From: Akkermansiaceae bacterium
GTDB lineage: Bacteria > Verrucomicrobiota > Verrucomicrobiia > Verrucomicrobiales > Akkermansiaceae
NCBI GenBank assembly: GCA_029287105.1
Contig: JARFRT010000034.1
Coordinates: 1-5,477 of the forward strand
Reading direction: 5' to 3'
DNA length: 5,477 nucleotides
Below the pieces are notes generated by a model. It was not told the origin of the DNA, did no database searches, and was given only the letters and a program-made list of their open reading frames with translations. The position numbers and the translations under genes are program-made. Shown piece by piece: positions 1 to 5,462 of this stretch. Each line of letters opens with the position of its first letter. Position 1 is the stretch's first letter.

Positions 1-248
1 AGTCGACTGCGGTAGCTGAGCTGGTGGCAGGGTTTTTCTCCGAGGTGGCATGCGAGGATGGCGGCCTTGTCGGGCACCACGGAGCTGATGATGGAGTTAT
101 CCCAGTCAATGTCCTTGAGGGCCTTTTGCAATGACTCGGGTGCAATCCCGGGTGTCGGGATGATGCTGCGCCATTGGAGCAGCGCGTCCTGGCTGGCGAG
201 GGCGAATTTGGTGCGGGTATTGGAGTTGTCGACAAGGAGGGTGCGCAT
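1..248 (-). CDS. coaX: Type III pantothenate kinase, N-terminal part (cut by window edge)
   Basis: I read about 82 residues on the minus strand, running off the left edge with no stop codon. The protein opens MRTLLVDNSNTRTKFALA, matching the first phosphate-binding motif of type III pantothenate kinases (DxGNTxxK) at residues 7-14, and carries ISSVVP at residues 54-59, another characteristic stretch of this family. Known role of the family: ATP-dependent phosphorylation of pantothenate, the first step of coenzyme A synthesis, in the cytoplasm. The remaining two thirds, with the rest of the active site, lie outside. The ATG at 248-246 was chosen because the family motif begins right after it and no in-frame ATG lies nearby upstream. 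No Shine-Dalgarno is seen; the start lies in one arm of an inverted repeat. Oddity: the usual glycine of DxGNT is serine here (DNSNT). It lies downstream of a terminator, so it should have its own promoter, which I could not identify. Confidence 0.85.
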   Translation of the reverse strand, partial: MRTLLVDNSNTRTKFALASQDALLQWRSIIPTPGIAPESLQKALKDIDWDNSIISSVVPDKAAILACHLGEKPCHQLSYRSR

Positions 249-264
249 GGTCGGGTGCGACCAT
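247..264. repeat. Inverted repeat over the coaX start codon
   Basis: ATGGTCG and CGACCAT form perfect 7-bp arms around a 4-base loop (GGTG on the plus strand). On the coaX transcript the second arm contains the A and U of the start codon, so the hairpin would partly bury it. It could equally be a dyad operator, or chance. The repeat is seen directly; a function is not shown. Confidence 0.4.
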
Positions 265-300
265 AGGATGGTGTGGCGGGTGATGGGAAGTACCGGATAC

Positions 301-334
301 AAAAAAACCGGGCGGGTCTTGCGACCCGCCCGGT
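301..334 (-). terminator. Rho-independent terminator of the first ammonium transporter gene
   Basis: On the minus strand a perfect 12-bp GC-rich stem (ACCGGGCGGGTC with its complement, plus-strand arms 307-318 and 323-334) closes a GCAA tetraloop and runs into seven T residues. It starts 24 bases after the transporter stop codon and ends about 50 bases before coaX. It is a textbook intrinsic terminator and separates the two minus-strand genes transcriptionally. Confidence 0.93.
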
Positions 335-357
335 GGTGGTTTGCTATGAAGAGATGA

Positions 358-1860
358 TTAGTTGTAGGCCGGGGCACCGTGTTCGGCGACGTCGAGACCC
401 TCGGATTCTTCCGCTTCATCGACGCGCACGCCCATGACGAGCTTGATGATGGAGAAGACTGCGAAGGAGAAGACGAAGGCGAAGGCTCCGATGGCGAGTG
501 TTCCGATGAGCTGGACGCCGAAGGATGCCTCGGTGCCGTCTTGGGTGAGGAAGGGGAGTCCTACTGCGAGGGTTCCCCAGATGCCGCAGACTCCGTGGAC
601 GGAGATGGCACCCACTGGGTCGTCGATCTTGATCTTGTCCATGAAGAGGACGGAGATGACAACGAGTCCACCTGCAATGGCACCGGCGATGGACGCTCCG
701 GAAAGCGTGAGCACGTCAGCACCGGCGGTAACGCCAACGAGTCCGGCGAGGATGCCGTTAAGTGACATGGACAGGTCAGGCTTCTTGAGGATCGCCCATG
801 AGACGAACATGCAGGCAAGTCCTCCACATGCGGCACCGAGTGAGGTGGTGACGATCACGTAGGAGATGGCGCCGGGGTTAGCGGAGAGCACGGAGCCTCC
901 ATTGAAGCCGAACCATCCGAACCAGAGGAGGAATGCTCCGATGGTGGCCAGTGGCATGTTGCTGGGAAGGATGGGCTTGATGCCGTCCTTGGTGTATTTT
1001 CCTTTGCGGGCTCCGAGGACGAGCACACAGGCGAGGGCGGCGAAGCCACCGAAGGCGTGGACGACGGAAGATCCGGCGAAATCGGCAAAGCCCATTTCGG
1101 CGAGGAAACCTCCACCCCACTTCCAGCCGCCTGTGATGGGGTAGGCGAAGCCGACGAGGAGGACGGCGAAGATCATGAAGCTCTTGAGTTTGACGCGTTC
1201 GGCAACGGCACCTGAGACGATGGTGGCAGCGGTGGCTGCGAACATGGCCTGGAAGATGAAGTCGGCCCAGCCAGTCTGGCAGAGGCCGGTGCCTCCATAG
1301 GAGAGGTCGGAGTTATCGGCAGGACCTCCGCTGATGGATGAGCCGAGTGCGAAGATTCCGTCGATGCTCCAGTCGCCTGGATACATGGCGTTGAATCCCC
1401 ATACGGCGTAGAGAACGAGGCCTGCACAGATAATGAAGACGTTTTTGAACAGGATGTTTACCGTGTTTTTCCGTTGGCACAGGCCGGATTCGATGCAGGA
1501 GAATCCGAGGTGCATGATAAACACCAGGAATGCGCAGAGCAGGATCCAGAGGGTGGACAGACCAAAGAACGGTGCGTCCTCATAACGGTCGTAATAACCT
1601 TCTGCGGCGGCTTTCTGCTCGGCGCTGAGTGCCGAGGCGTCGCCGCCGAATTGCATATACTTGTAGATGCTTTTTCCGACGAGGTCGACGGCACCTTCGT
1701 CGTAGTCATCATGCTCGCTATCGAGCATTTCGGTGGTGACTTGGTAGTCTTCGGAGGCGGGGTCAATGATGTCGGCATGGATAGTGGATGTGCCGCCTAT
1801 AAAGGCGATCAAGGTCATCAACAGGGCCAATTTGATTGTATGGATTGTGTTTTTTCTCAT
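358..1860 (-). CDS. amt: Ammonium transporter with acidic N-terminal extension (Amt family, paralogue 1)
   Basis: A 500-residue Amt/MEP/Rh family channel, which moves ammonium/ammonia across the inner membrane, normally as a trimer. Residues 1-29 are a Sec signal peptide (MRKN, hydrophobic core, IHA end). Residues 30 to about 99 are an Asp/Glu/Tyr-rich periplasmic extension absent from AmtB of E. coli. The eleven-helix channel follows. Visible pore residues: Phe gate F207, W248 in KWGGG, D260 in DFAGS, twin histidines H268 (SVVHAF) and H422 (SVHGVCGIWG), and F319 in GWFGFN. The tail ends GLDVAEHGAPAYN, the conserved C-terminal segment linked to subunit cross-talk and GlnK contact. The ATG at 1860 is preferred: the in-frame GTG at 1893 falls inside the sigma-54 type promoter and would spoil the signal peptide. 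There is no Shine-Dalgarno. It diverges from a second amt gene that is clearly not a recent copy. Confidence 0.95.
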   Translation of the reverse strand: MRKNTIHTIKLALLMTLIAFIGGTSTIHADIIDPASEDYQVTTEMLDSEHDDYDEGAVDLVGKSIYKYMQFGGDASALSAEQKAAAEGYYDRYEDAPFFGLSTLWILLCAFLVFIMHLGFSCIESGLCQRKNTVNILFKNVFIICAGLVLYAVWGFNAMYPGDWSIDGIFALGSSISGGPADNSDLSYGGTGLCQTGWADFIFQAMFAATAATIVSGAVAERVKLKSFMIFAVLLVGFAYPITGGWKWGGGFLAEMGFADFAGSSVVHAFGGFAALACVLVLGARKGKYTKDGIKPILPSNMPLATIGAFLLWFGWFGFNGGSVLSANPGAISYVIVTTSLGAACGGLACMFVSWAILKKPDLSMSLNGILAGLVGVTAGADVLTLSGASIAGAIAGGLVVISVLFMDKIKIDDPVGAISVHGVCGIWGTLAVGLPFLTQDGTEASFGVQLIGTLAIGAFAFVFSFAVFSIIKLVMGVRVDEAEESEGLDVAEHGAPAYN

Positions 1861-1888
1861 GGGTAGTGGTCTGATTTCATCATTCCTA

Positions 1889-1904
1889 AGCACTCAGCGT
1901 GCCA
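1889..1904 (-). promoter_or_regulatory. Sigma-54 (RpoN) type promoter for the first ammonium transporter
   Basis: Read on the minus strand the site is TTGGCACG CTGA GTGCT (the first T is at 1905): a full -24 box (TGGCACG, 1904-1898) and a -12 box with the invariant GC in exact spacing (G of GG to C of GC is 12 bases). The consensus is TGGCACG-N4-TTGCW; only the first T of TTGC differs. The predicted transcript start is near 1878, about 18 nt before the ATG at 1860. RpoN promoters need an enhancer-binding activator; in nitrogen control this is usually an NtrC type, not visible here. Confidence 0.82.
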
Positions 1905-1942
1905 AGAATGGAGGCAGGGGGCGGAAAAAAAATCCTGACAAT

Positions 1943-1958
1943 TGGCACGGTTACTGCT
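1943..1958 (+). promoter_or_regulatory. Sigma-54 (RpoN) type promoter for the second ammonium transporter
   Basis: TTGGCACG GTTA CTGCT (the first T at 1942) has a perfect -24 box (1943-1949) and the -12 GC at 1956-1957 in exact spacing. The predicted transcript start is near 1969, leaving a leader of about 93 nt. It lies back to back with the promoter of the divergent transporter, with 38 bp between the two -24 boxes. Confidence 0.83.
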
Positions 1959-2020
1959 TGAATTTCACACGCGCGCGTTACCGTCGGCGGCTCGGGGAAA
2001 ATTTTTTCCGCAGCTTTGCC

Positions 2021-2041
2021 GGTTGGTGTGCCACCCCAACC
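2021..2041 (+). repeat. Small inverted repeat in the leader of the second ammonium transporter
   Basis: GGTT-GGTG, loop TGC, CACC, a two-C bulge, then AACC can fold into an imperfect hairpin ending about 20 nt before the start codon. The three-base loop and the bulge make it modest. It is noted as a possible leader structure or operator without evidence for either. Confidence 0.25.
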
Positions 2042-2060
2042 AGACAAAACCAGACAAAAC
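2041..2060 (+). repeat. Two exact 10-bp tandem repeats directly before the start codon
   Basis: The unit CAGACAAAAC occurs twice head to tail and ends one base before the ATG at 2062. It replaces any Shine-Dalgarno sequence: the region is unstructured, A/C-rich and free of G-rich tracts. This could be an A-rich ribosome entry region, an operator, or a slippage product. Confidence 0.6.
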
Positions 2061-2061
2061 C

Positions 2062-3348
2062 ATGAAAATGCTTAAAGCCTATATATTGCCGTTAATCGTG
2101 CTGATGATGAGTTCAGCGTATGCCCATGCCGGAGAAGACACCCTGGATACCGGGGACACGGCGTGGATGCTGACCTCCACCGTGCTTGTTCTCCTGATGT
2201 GTTTGCCGGGGCTGGCCTTGTTCTATGGCGGCCTGGTCAGATCGAAAAACGTGTTGAGCATCTTTGTGCAGTGTTTTGCCATGGCGGGCGTGATGTCGAT
2301 TCTCTGGGTGGTGTTTGGTTATGCGGTGGCTGCGGGCAGCGGTGGCTGTGCCTACTTCGGCTGGGATGAGTCCTTTCTGTTTCTGAACCACATCCAGGAG
2401 AGCACCCTTGCGGGAACGATGCCCGAGAGCGTCTGGGTGACATTCCAGATGACCTTTATCATTATCAGTCCCGCGATCATTATCGGTGCCTTTGCCGAAC
2501 GCATGAAGTTTTCGGCGGTGCTGGTCTTCACGGTGATCTGGACCGTGCTCTCCTACCTGCCGATGTGGCACATGGCCTGGGGTGGCGGACTATTCCATCA
2601 CTGGGGTGCCATTGATTTCGCCGGCGGCAATGTGGTGCATATCAATGCGGGTATAGCCGGACTGGTCGCATGTATCTTTGTCGGAAAAAGAAAAGGTTTC
2701 CCCGGGCCGGCATTGGTTCCTCATAACGTGCCCTACGTCATCGCCGGCGCGTCCCTGCTCTGGGTCGGCTGGTTCGGTTTCAATGCCGGATCCGCGGGTG
2801 GGGCCAACGGCAGCGCTGGAATGGCGATGCTTACCACCCAGGTGGCGACTGCGATTGCGGTGGTGGTCTGGATGGCACTTGAATGGATTGTTTCCAAGAA
2901 GCCCACCGCTGTGGGTGCCGCCACGGGTGCGGTTGCCGGCTTGGTGGCGATCACCCCGGCGGCCGGGTCGACCGATGTGGCCGGAGCGCTTGCCATCGGT
3001 GCCATTTCCAGTGGCGTCTGTTATTTTGCCGCGACGAAACTGAAGCATGCGCTAGGCTACGATGATAGCCTGGATGTTTTTGGTGTGCACGGTGTGGGTG
3101 GTATTGTGGGTGCTCTGCTCACCGGCGTCTTTATTCGTGAAGGCTATGATGCCACGGGTGGTCTTGCCCAGTTCCTGGTGCAGGGCAAGAGCGTGGTGGT
3201 TACCATTCTCTGGAGTGGTGCCGCGGCTACCGTTGCGATCATGGCAGCGAAGCTTCTCTGCCGCGGAATCCGCGTGGAGGAAGATGTCGAACAGGGCGGG
3301 CTCGACCGTGCTGAACATGGTGAGGAGGCCTATAACTGGGAGGCCTGA
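2062..3348 (+). CDS. amtB: Ammonium transporter AmtB (paralogue 2)
   Basis: A 428-residue Amt family channel for ammonium uptake across the inner membrane. Residues 1-23 form a signal peptide ending AHA, then eleven predicted membrane helices. Every key residue I can align to mature E. coli AmtB sits at a constant offset of 25: Phe gates F132 and F240 (F107, F215), W173 (W148), D185 (D160), twin histidines H193 and H343 (H168, H318), and S244 (S219). This indicates an intact channel without indels in the core. The tail GLDRAEHGEEAYNWEA holds the conserved C-terminal GlnK/trimer-coupling segment plus a short extra end. The ATG at 2062 is chosen because it begins a proper signal peptide; an in-frame TTG at 1942 lies inside the -24 promoter box. 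There is no Shine-Dalgarno. Unlike the usual glnK-amtB operon, no P-II gene is adjacent within the window. Confidence 0.96.
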   Translation: MKMLKAYILPLIVLMMSSAYAHAGEDTLDTGDTAWMLTSTVLVLLMCLPGLALFYGGLVRSKNVLSIFVQCFAMAGVMSILWVVFGYAVAAGSGGCAYFGWDESFLFLNHIQESTLAGTMPESVWVTFQMTFIIISPAIIIGAFAERMKFSAVLVFTVIWTVLSYLPMWHMAWGGGLFHHWGAIDFAGGNVVHINAGIAGLVACIFVGKRKGFPGPALVPHNVPYVIAGASLLWVGWFGFNAGSAGGANGSAGMAMLTTQVATAIAVVVWMALEWIVSKKPTAVGAATGAVAGLVAITPAAGSTDVAGALAIGAISSGVCYFAATKLKHALGYDDSLDVFGVHGVGGIVGALLTGVFIREGYDATGGLAQFLVQGKSVVVTILWSGAAATVAIMAAKLLCRGIRVEEDVEQGGLDRAEHGEEAYNWEA

Positions 3349-3368
3349 CCGATTGATTTCGCCTATAG

Positions 3369-3401
3369 CCGGGGCCATTGACATGGGCCCCGGTTTTTTT
3401 T
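3369..3401 (+). terminator. Rho-independent terminator of amtB paralogue 2
   Basis: CCGGGGCC pairs with GGCCCCGG, extended by AT/AT after a one-G bulge, around a TGAC loop, and is followed by eight T residues (3394-3401). It begins 20 bases after the amtB stop codon. It ends 29 bases before the porin promoter, so the porin should be transcribed separately. Confidence 0.92.
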
Positions 3402-3430
3402 GTGCTATTTCCTGTGTTATTGCTTGCGCT

Positions 3431-3446
3431 TGGCACGATGGCTGCT
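3431..3446 (+). promoter_or_regulatory. Sigma-54 (RpoN) type promoter for the porin gene
   Basis: TTGGCACG ATGG CTGCT (the first T at 3430) repeats the element seen before both transporters, with a perfect -24 box (3431-3437) and the -12 GC at 3444-3445 in exact spacing. The predicted transcript start is near 3457, only about 5 nt before the porin ATG at 3462. The mRNA would therefore be almost leaderless, unless transcription starts elsewhere. Confidence 0.78.
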
Positions 3447-3461
3447 ACTTCTTTCCTGATT

Positions 3462-4199
3462 ATGAAAAACACAATCAAATCAATAATGATAGGCGGCAGC
3501 TTGCTTGCAGCAACTCCAGCATTTGCTGGCATCGAAACTGAAATTCACGCAGGTTACCATTCCATCTACGAATTCCGTGGTGTGGACTTTGGCGACGACT
3601 TGTTTGAAGCCGGAATCGATTTCAGCTATGAACTTAGCGAAGGACTTTCCCTGAGCGGTGGTGCTTGGTATGCAGACACTGACGGTAACTCCGGAGTGGC
3701 CTCTTTCGACGAGCTTGACCTTTACATTGGCCTGACCAAGACCTTCGGCAAGGTGGACGTCAGTGTTGGTTACACTTACTATGCTTTCCCCGGTGCCAGT
3801 GCAAGTAACACAGACGAGGTTTACCTCGGTGTTTCCACTGAACTTGAGAATGGTGTCGGGCTCTCACTGACCTACTTCGAAGACATCGACGTCATCGACG
3901 GTGGATACCTTGAGTTCGAAGCATCCAAGAGCTTTGAGCTTAGTGCCTGTGTCAGCCTTGACTTGGCTGTCGGCGCAGCATGGAGCTTCGACTACAATGT
4001 TGATGTTGACGGCACGGCACTTGACGGCTTCAACCACTACTTCGTATCGGTCTCCACTCCTTGGGCGATCCGCGACAACGTGACACTTACGCCTTACATC
4101 AAGTTTGTGGGTGCAGGCAGCGATCTGCTCAACGATCTCGAAAACGGAACCAGCGACGATCTCTTCCTCGGTGGTGTCACCCTCAGCTACTCGTTCTAA
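3462..4199 (+). CDS. Putative outer-membrane porin, TorF / TIGR02001-like
   Basis: A 245-residue protein with a classic signal peptide (residues 1-22, MKNTIKS start, AFA end) and a mature part of alternating polar/hydrophobic beta-strands ending LSYSF; a terminal Phe is the usual assembly signal of outer-membrane barrels. The first strand, with HSIYEFRGVDFGDD (residues 33-46), resembles the FRG strand of TIGR02001 (TorF-type putative porins), and TDEVYLGVS (117-125) fits the middle conserved strand. Length suits the family. From memory, such porins often sit beside glnK-amtB in other bacteria, which agrees with this location. Abundant Asp and Glu in loops suggest cation preference, so a role in admitting ammonium is an inference. 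The ATG at 3462 gives the signal peptide; the upstream in-frame ATG at 3378 lies inside the preceding terminator. Family assignment is by resemblance only. Confidence 0.8.
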   Translation: MKNTIKSIMIGGSLLAATPAFAGIETEIHAGYHSIYEFRGVDFGDDLFEAGIDFSYELSEGLSLSGGAWYADTDGNSGVASFDELDLYIGLTKTFGKVDVSVGYTYYAFPGASASNTDEVYLGVSTELENGVGLSLTYFEDIDVIDGGYLEFEASKSFELSACVSLDLAVGAAWSFDYNVDVDGTALDGFNHYFVSVSTPWAIRDNVTLTPYIKFVGAGSDLLNDLENGTSDDLFLGGVTLSYSF

Positions 4200-4240
4200 G
4201 TAAAAATTTAACTGGATTACTCTTATTCAGTTTGTCTGGA

Positions 4241-4274
4241 AATGGGGATTCGCTTCGTGCGGATCCCCATTTTT
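4241..4274 (+). terminator. Rho-independent terminator of the porin gene, possibly shared by the convergent gene
   Basis: AATGGGGATTCGC pairs with GCGGATCCCCATT over 13 positions (one T-G wobble) around a TTCGT loop and is followed by a short T run to 4274 on the plus strand. It lies 41 bases after the porin stop. On the minus strand the same hairpin follows the stop of the convergent gene by a few bases, but with only a weak T run (ATTTCC), so termination there is less certain. Confidence 0.82.
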
Positions 4275-4764
4275 ATGCGTCCTCCTGATCGGTCATGCCT
4301 GCCGGTCCTTTTCTTGATTTGAGGATATCGAAAGGGGTGCCGCAGTACATGCATCGCCAGCGCTGGGTCAGGACGGCATTAAGAATGGCGGTGGTGCCAT
4401 AGTTAAGAGGTCTGATCCTGAAGGCTTTTTGGTGTTTGCGCGCAAAATTGTCGAGGAATGGGGTGCATTTGCACAGGGGGCAATTGGCTTTGCGGCGTTT
4501 GAGGTAGGAGACGACCCAGAACAACGCGCAGACCGGTATCAGAGTGACGAGGGTGTAGGCTGCGCCGCGTTTGAATTCATCCGGGATCACGAGAAATGCG
4601 ACCGCGCTGGTCAATAAGGCGATCAGTCCGAGATGGAATGCTGCCATTGTCAGGATGGCCACCACAAATGGCCGCTTATAGGGAACGGATCGGGCGCGTT
4701 GCTCAATGGGCAGCTTGCGGTTCGACCCGGAGGACTTCCCCGGTTTATGGGCAGTGTCTGACAT
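4273..4764 (-). CDS. Uncharacterised two-helix membrane protein with zinc-ribbon-like CxxC pair
   Basis: I do not recognise this 163-residue protein. A basic, polar N-terminus (residues 1-32) is followed by two hydrophobic helices (about 33-58 and 67-88). A positive patch (LKRRK, 88-92) suggests that the C-terminal part faces the cytoplasm. That part has C95-P-L-C98 (plus C100) and C138-M-Y-C141 with 39 residues between, the layout of a zinc ribbon or rubredoxin-like knuckle pair. The segment between is rich in basic residues (RKHQKAFRIR). Metal binding is inferred from the cysteines only. The ATG at 4764 is preferred over an upstream in-frame start at 4821, which would overlap the pyrophosphatase 3' end and adds no recognisable sequence. 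It starts 25 nt after the hppA stop on the same strand, so co-transcription is likely. There is no Shine-Dalgarno. Confidence 0.75.
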   Translation of the reverse strand: MSDTAHKPGKSSGSNRKLPIEQRARSVPYKRPFVVAILTMAAFHLGLIALLTSAVAFLVIPDEFKRGAAYTLVTLIPVCALFWVVSYLKRRKANCPLCKCTPFLDNFARKHQKAFRIRPLNYGTTAILNAVLTQRWRCMYCGTPFDILKSRKGPAGMTDQEDA

Positions 4765-4789
4765 GGGTAGTTGACGATGGTCGACCGTC

Positions 4790-5462
4790 CTACAAAAGCG
4801 GGGCAATGACAAGACTAACAATCGACATCACATTAATGATAATGTTCATGGACGGGCCGGAGGTATCCTTGAAGGGGTCGCCGACGGTATCGCCAACGAC
4901 ACAGCCTTTGTGAGTTTCGGAATTTTTGCCCCCGAAGTGACCTTCCTCGACGTATTTTTTGGCATTGTCCCAGGCACCGCCTGCATTGGACATAAACAGG
5001 GCCATGAGGATGCACCCGAGCAGGGCACCACAGAGGGCGCCGGTCAGGGCGATGGCGCCGGTGCCTTCACCGCCAATGAATTCAAAGCCAAAGCCTACGG
5101 TGATCGGGGTGCCGACGGCGAGCAGGGCGGGGAGGATCATGCGTTTGGTGGCGGCGCGGGTGGCGATATCGATGCACTTATCGGAATCCGGCTCGCCGGT
5201 GCCCTCGAGCAGTCCGGGGATTTCGCGGAACTGGCGGCGGATTTCGTTGATCATTTCGAAGGCGGCGCTGCCGACAGCCTCCATGGTGATGGCACCGTTG
5301 AGGAACGGAACGACGCCACCGATGAAGAGGCCGACAAAGAAGGTGCGCAGCACGGCCTCGTCGGCGAAATTGAAGCTTTCTCCGACGCCGGATTTTTTAA
5401 TGAAGGCGGTGATCAGGGCGAGCGCGGCGAGGCCGGCGGCACCAATGGCGAAGCCCTTGCCG
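4790..5462 (-). CDS. hppA: Membrane-bound proton/sodium-pumping pyrophosphatase, C-terminal part
   Basis: The last 223 or so residues of an integral-membrane pyrophosphatase, which couples pyrophosphate hydrolysis to H+ or Na+ pumping across the inner membrane; the N-terminal two thirds is missing at the contig end. Visible family blocks are GKGFAIG at the truncated start, then GGAWDNAKKY, then GDTVGDPFKDTSGPSMN near the C-terminus. They contain the Asp/Lys residues that bind Mg-pyrophosphate (counterparts of D691, K694, D723, D727, K730, D731 in the mung bean enzyme). The protein ends SLVIAPLL. The Gly just before KG replaces the Thr typical of K+-independent enzymes, favouring the K+-dependent type; the decisive Ala/Lys three residues earlier is off the contig. 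Whether it pumps H+ or Na+ cannot be told. Reading on into 5463-5477 would add false residues, because that stretch is adapter. Confidence 0.95.

Noticed and set aside
249..300. Sigma-70 promoter for coaX
   Set aside because: TATGGT and TTGTAT can be picked out on the minus strand but with about 31 bp between them, far from the usual 17.
58..357. Plus-strand open frame of 99 codons
   Set aside because: It is antisense to coaX and crosses the transporter terminator; its translation has no recognisable features, whereas the minus strand matches a known enzyme.
379..862. Two long plus-strand open frames, one strongly acidic
   Set aside because: They are antisense shadows of the 3' half of the first ammonium transporter, produced by its codon bias.
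1861..1893. Earlier GTG start for the first transporter, adding 11 residues
   Set aside because: The GTG falls within the -12/spacer of the sigma-54 type promoter and would put charged residues ahead of a good signal peptide.
1998..2015. GGAAAA-TT-TTTTCC inverted repeat in the amtB leader
   Set aside because: Short, AT-rich and easily formed by chance from A and T tracts; no clear partner or conserved activator consensus.
2026..2041. Possible fourth sigma-54 site (TGGCACA, minus strand)
   Set aside because: The downstream GC is one base out of register and the -24 box is imperfect; strict spacing is essential for RpoN promoters.
1942..2061. Earlier TTG start for amtB paralogue 2, adding 40 residues
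   Set aside because: The TTG is part of the -24 promoter box, and the added residues would precede a complete signal peptide.
2590..3048. Minus-strand 152-codon open frame
   Set aside because: It lies wholly inside amtB paralogue 2, which has all its pore residues; no signal of an independent protein.
3378..3461. Earlier ATG start for the porin
   Set aside because: It lies inside the amtB terminator loop and upstream of the porin promoter; the ATG at 3462 gives a proper signal peptide.
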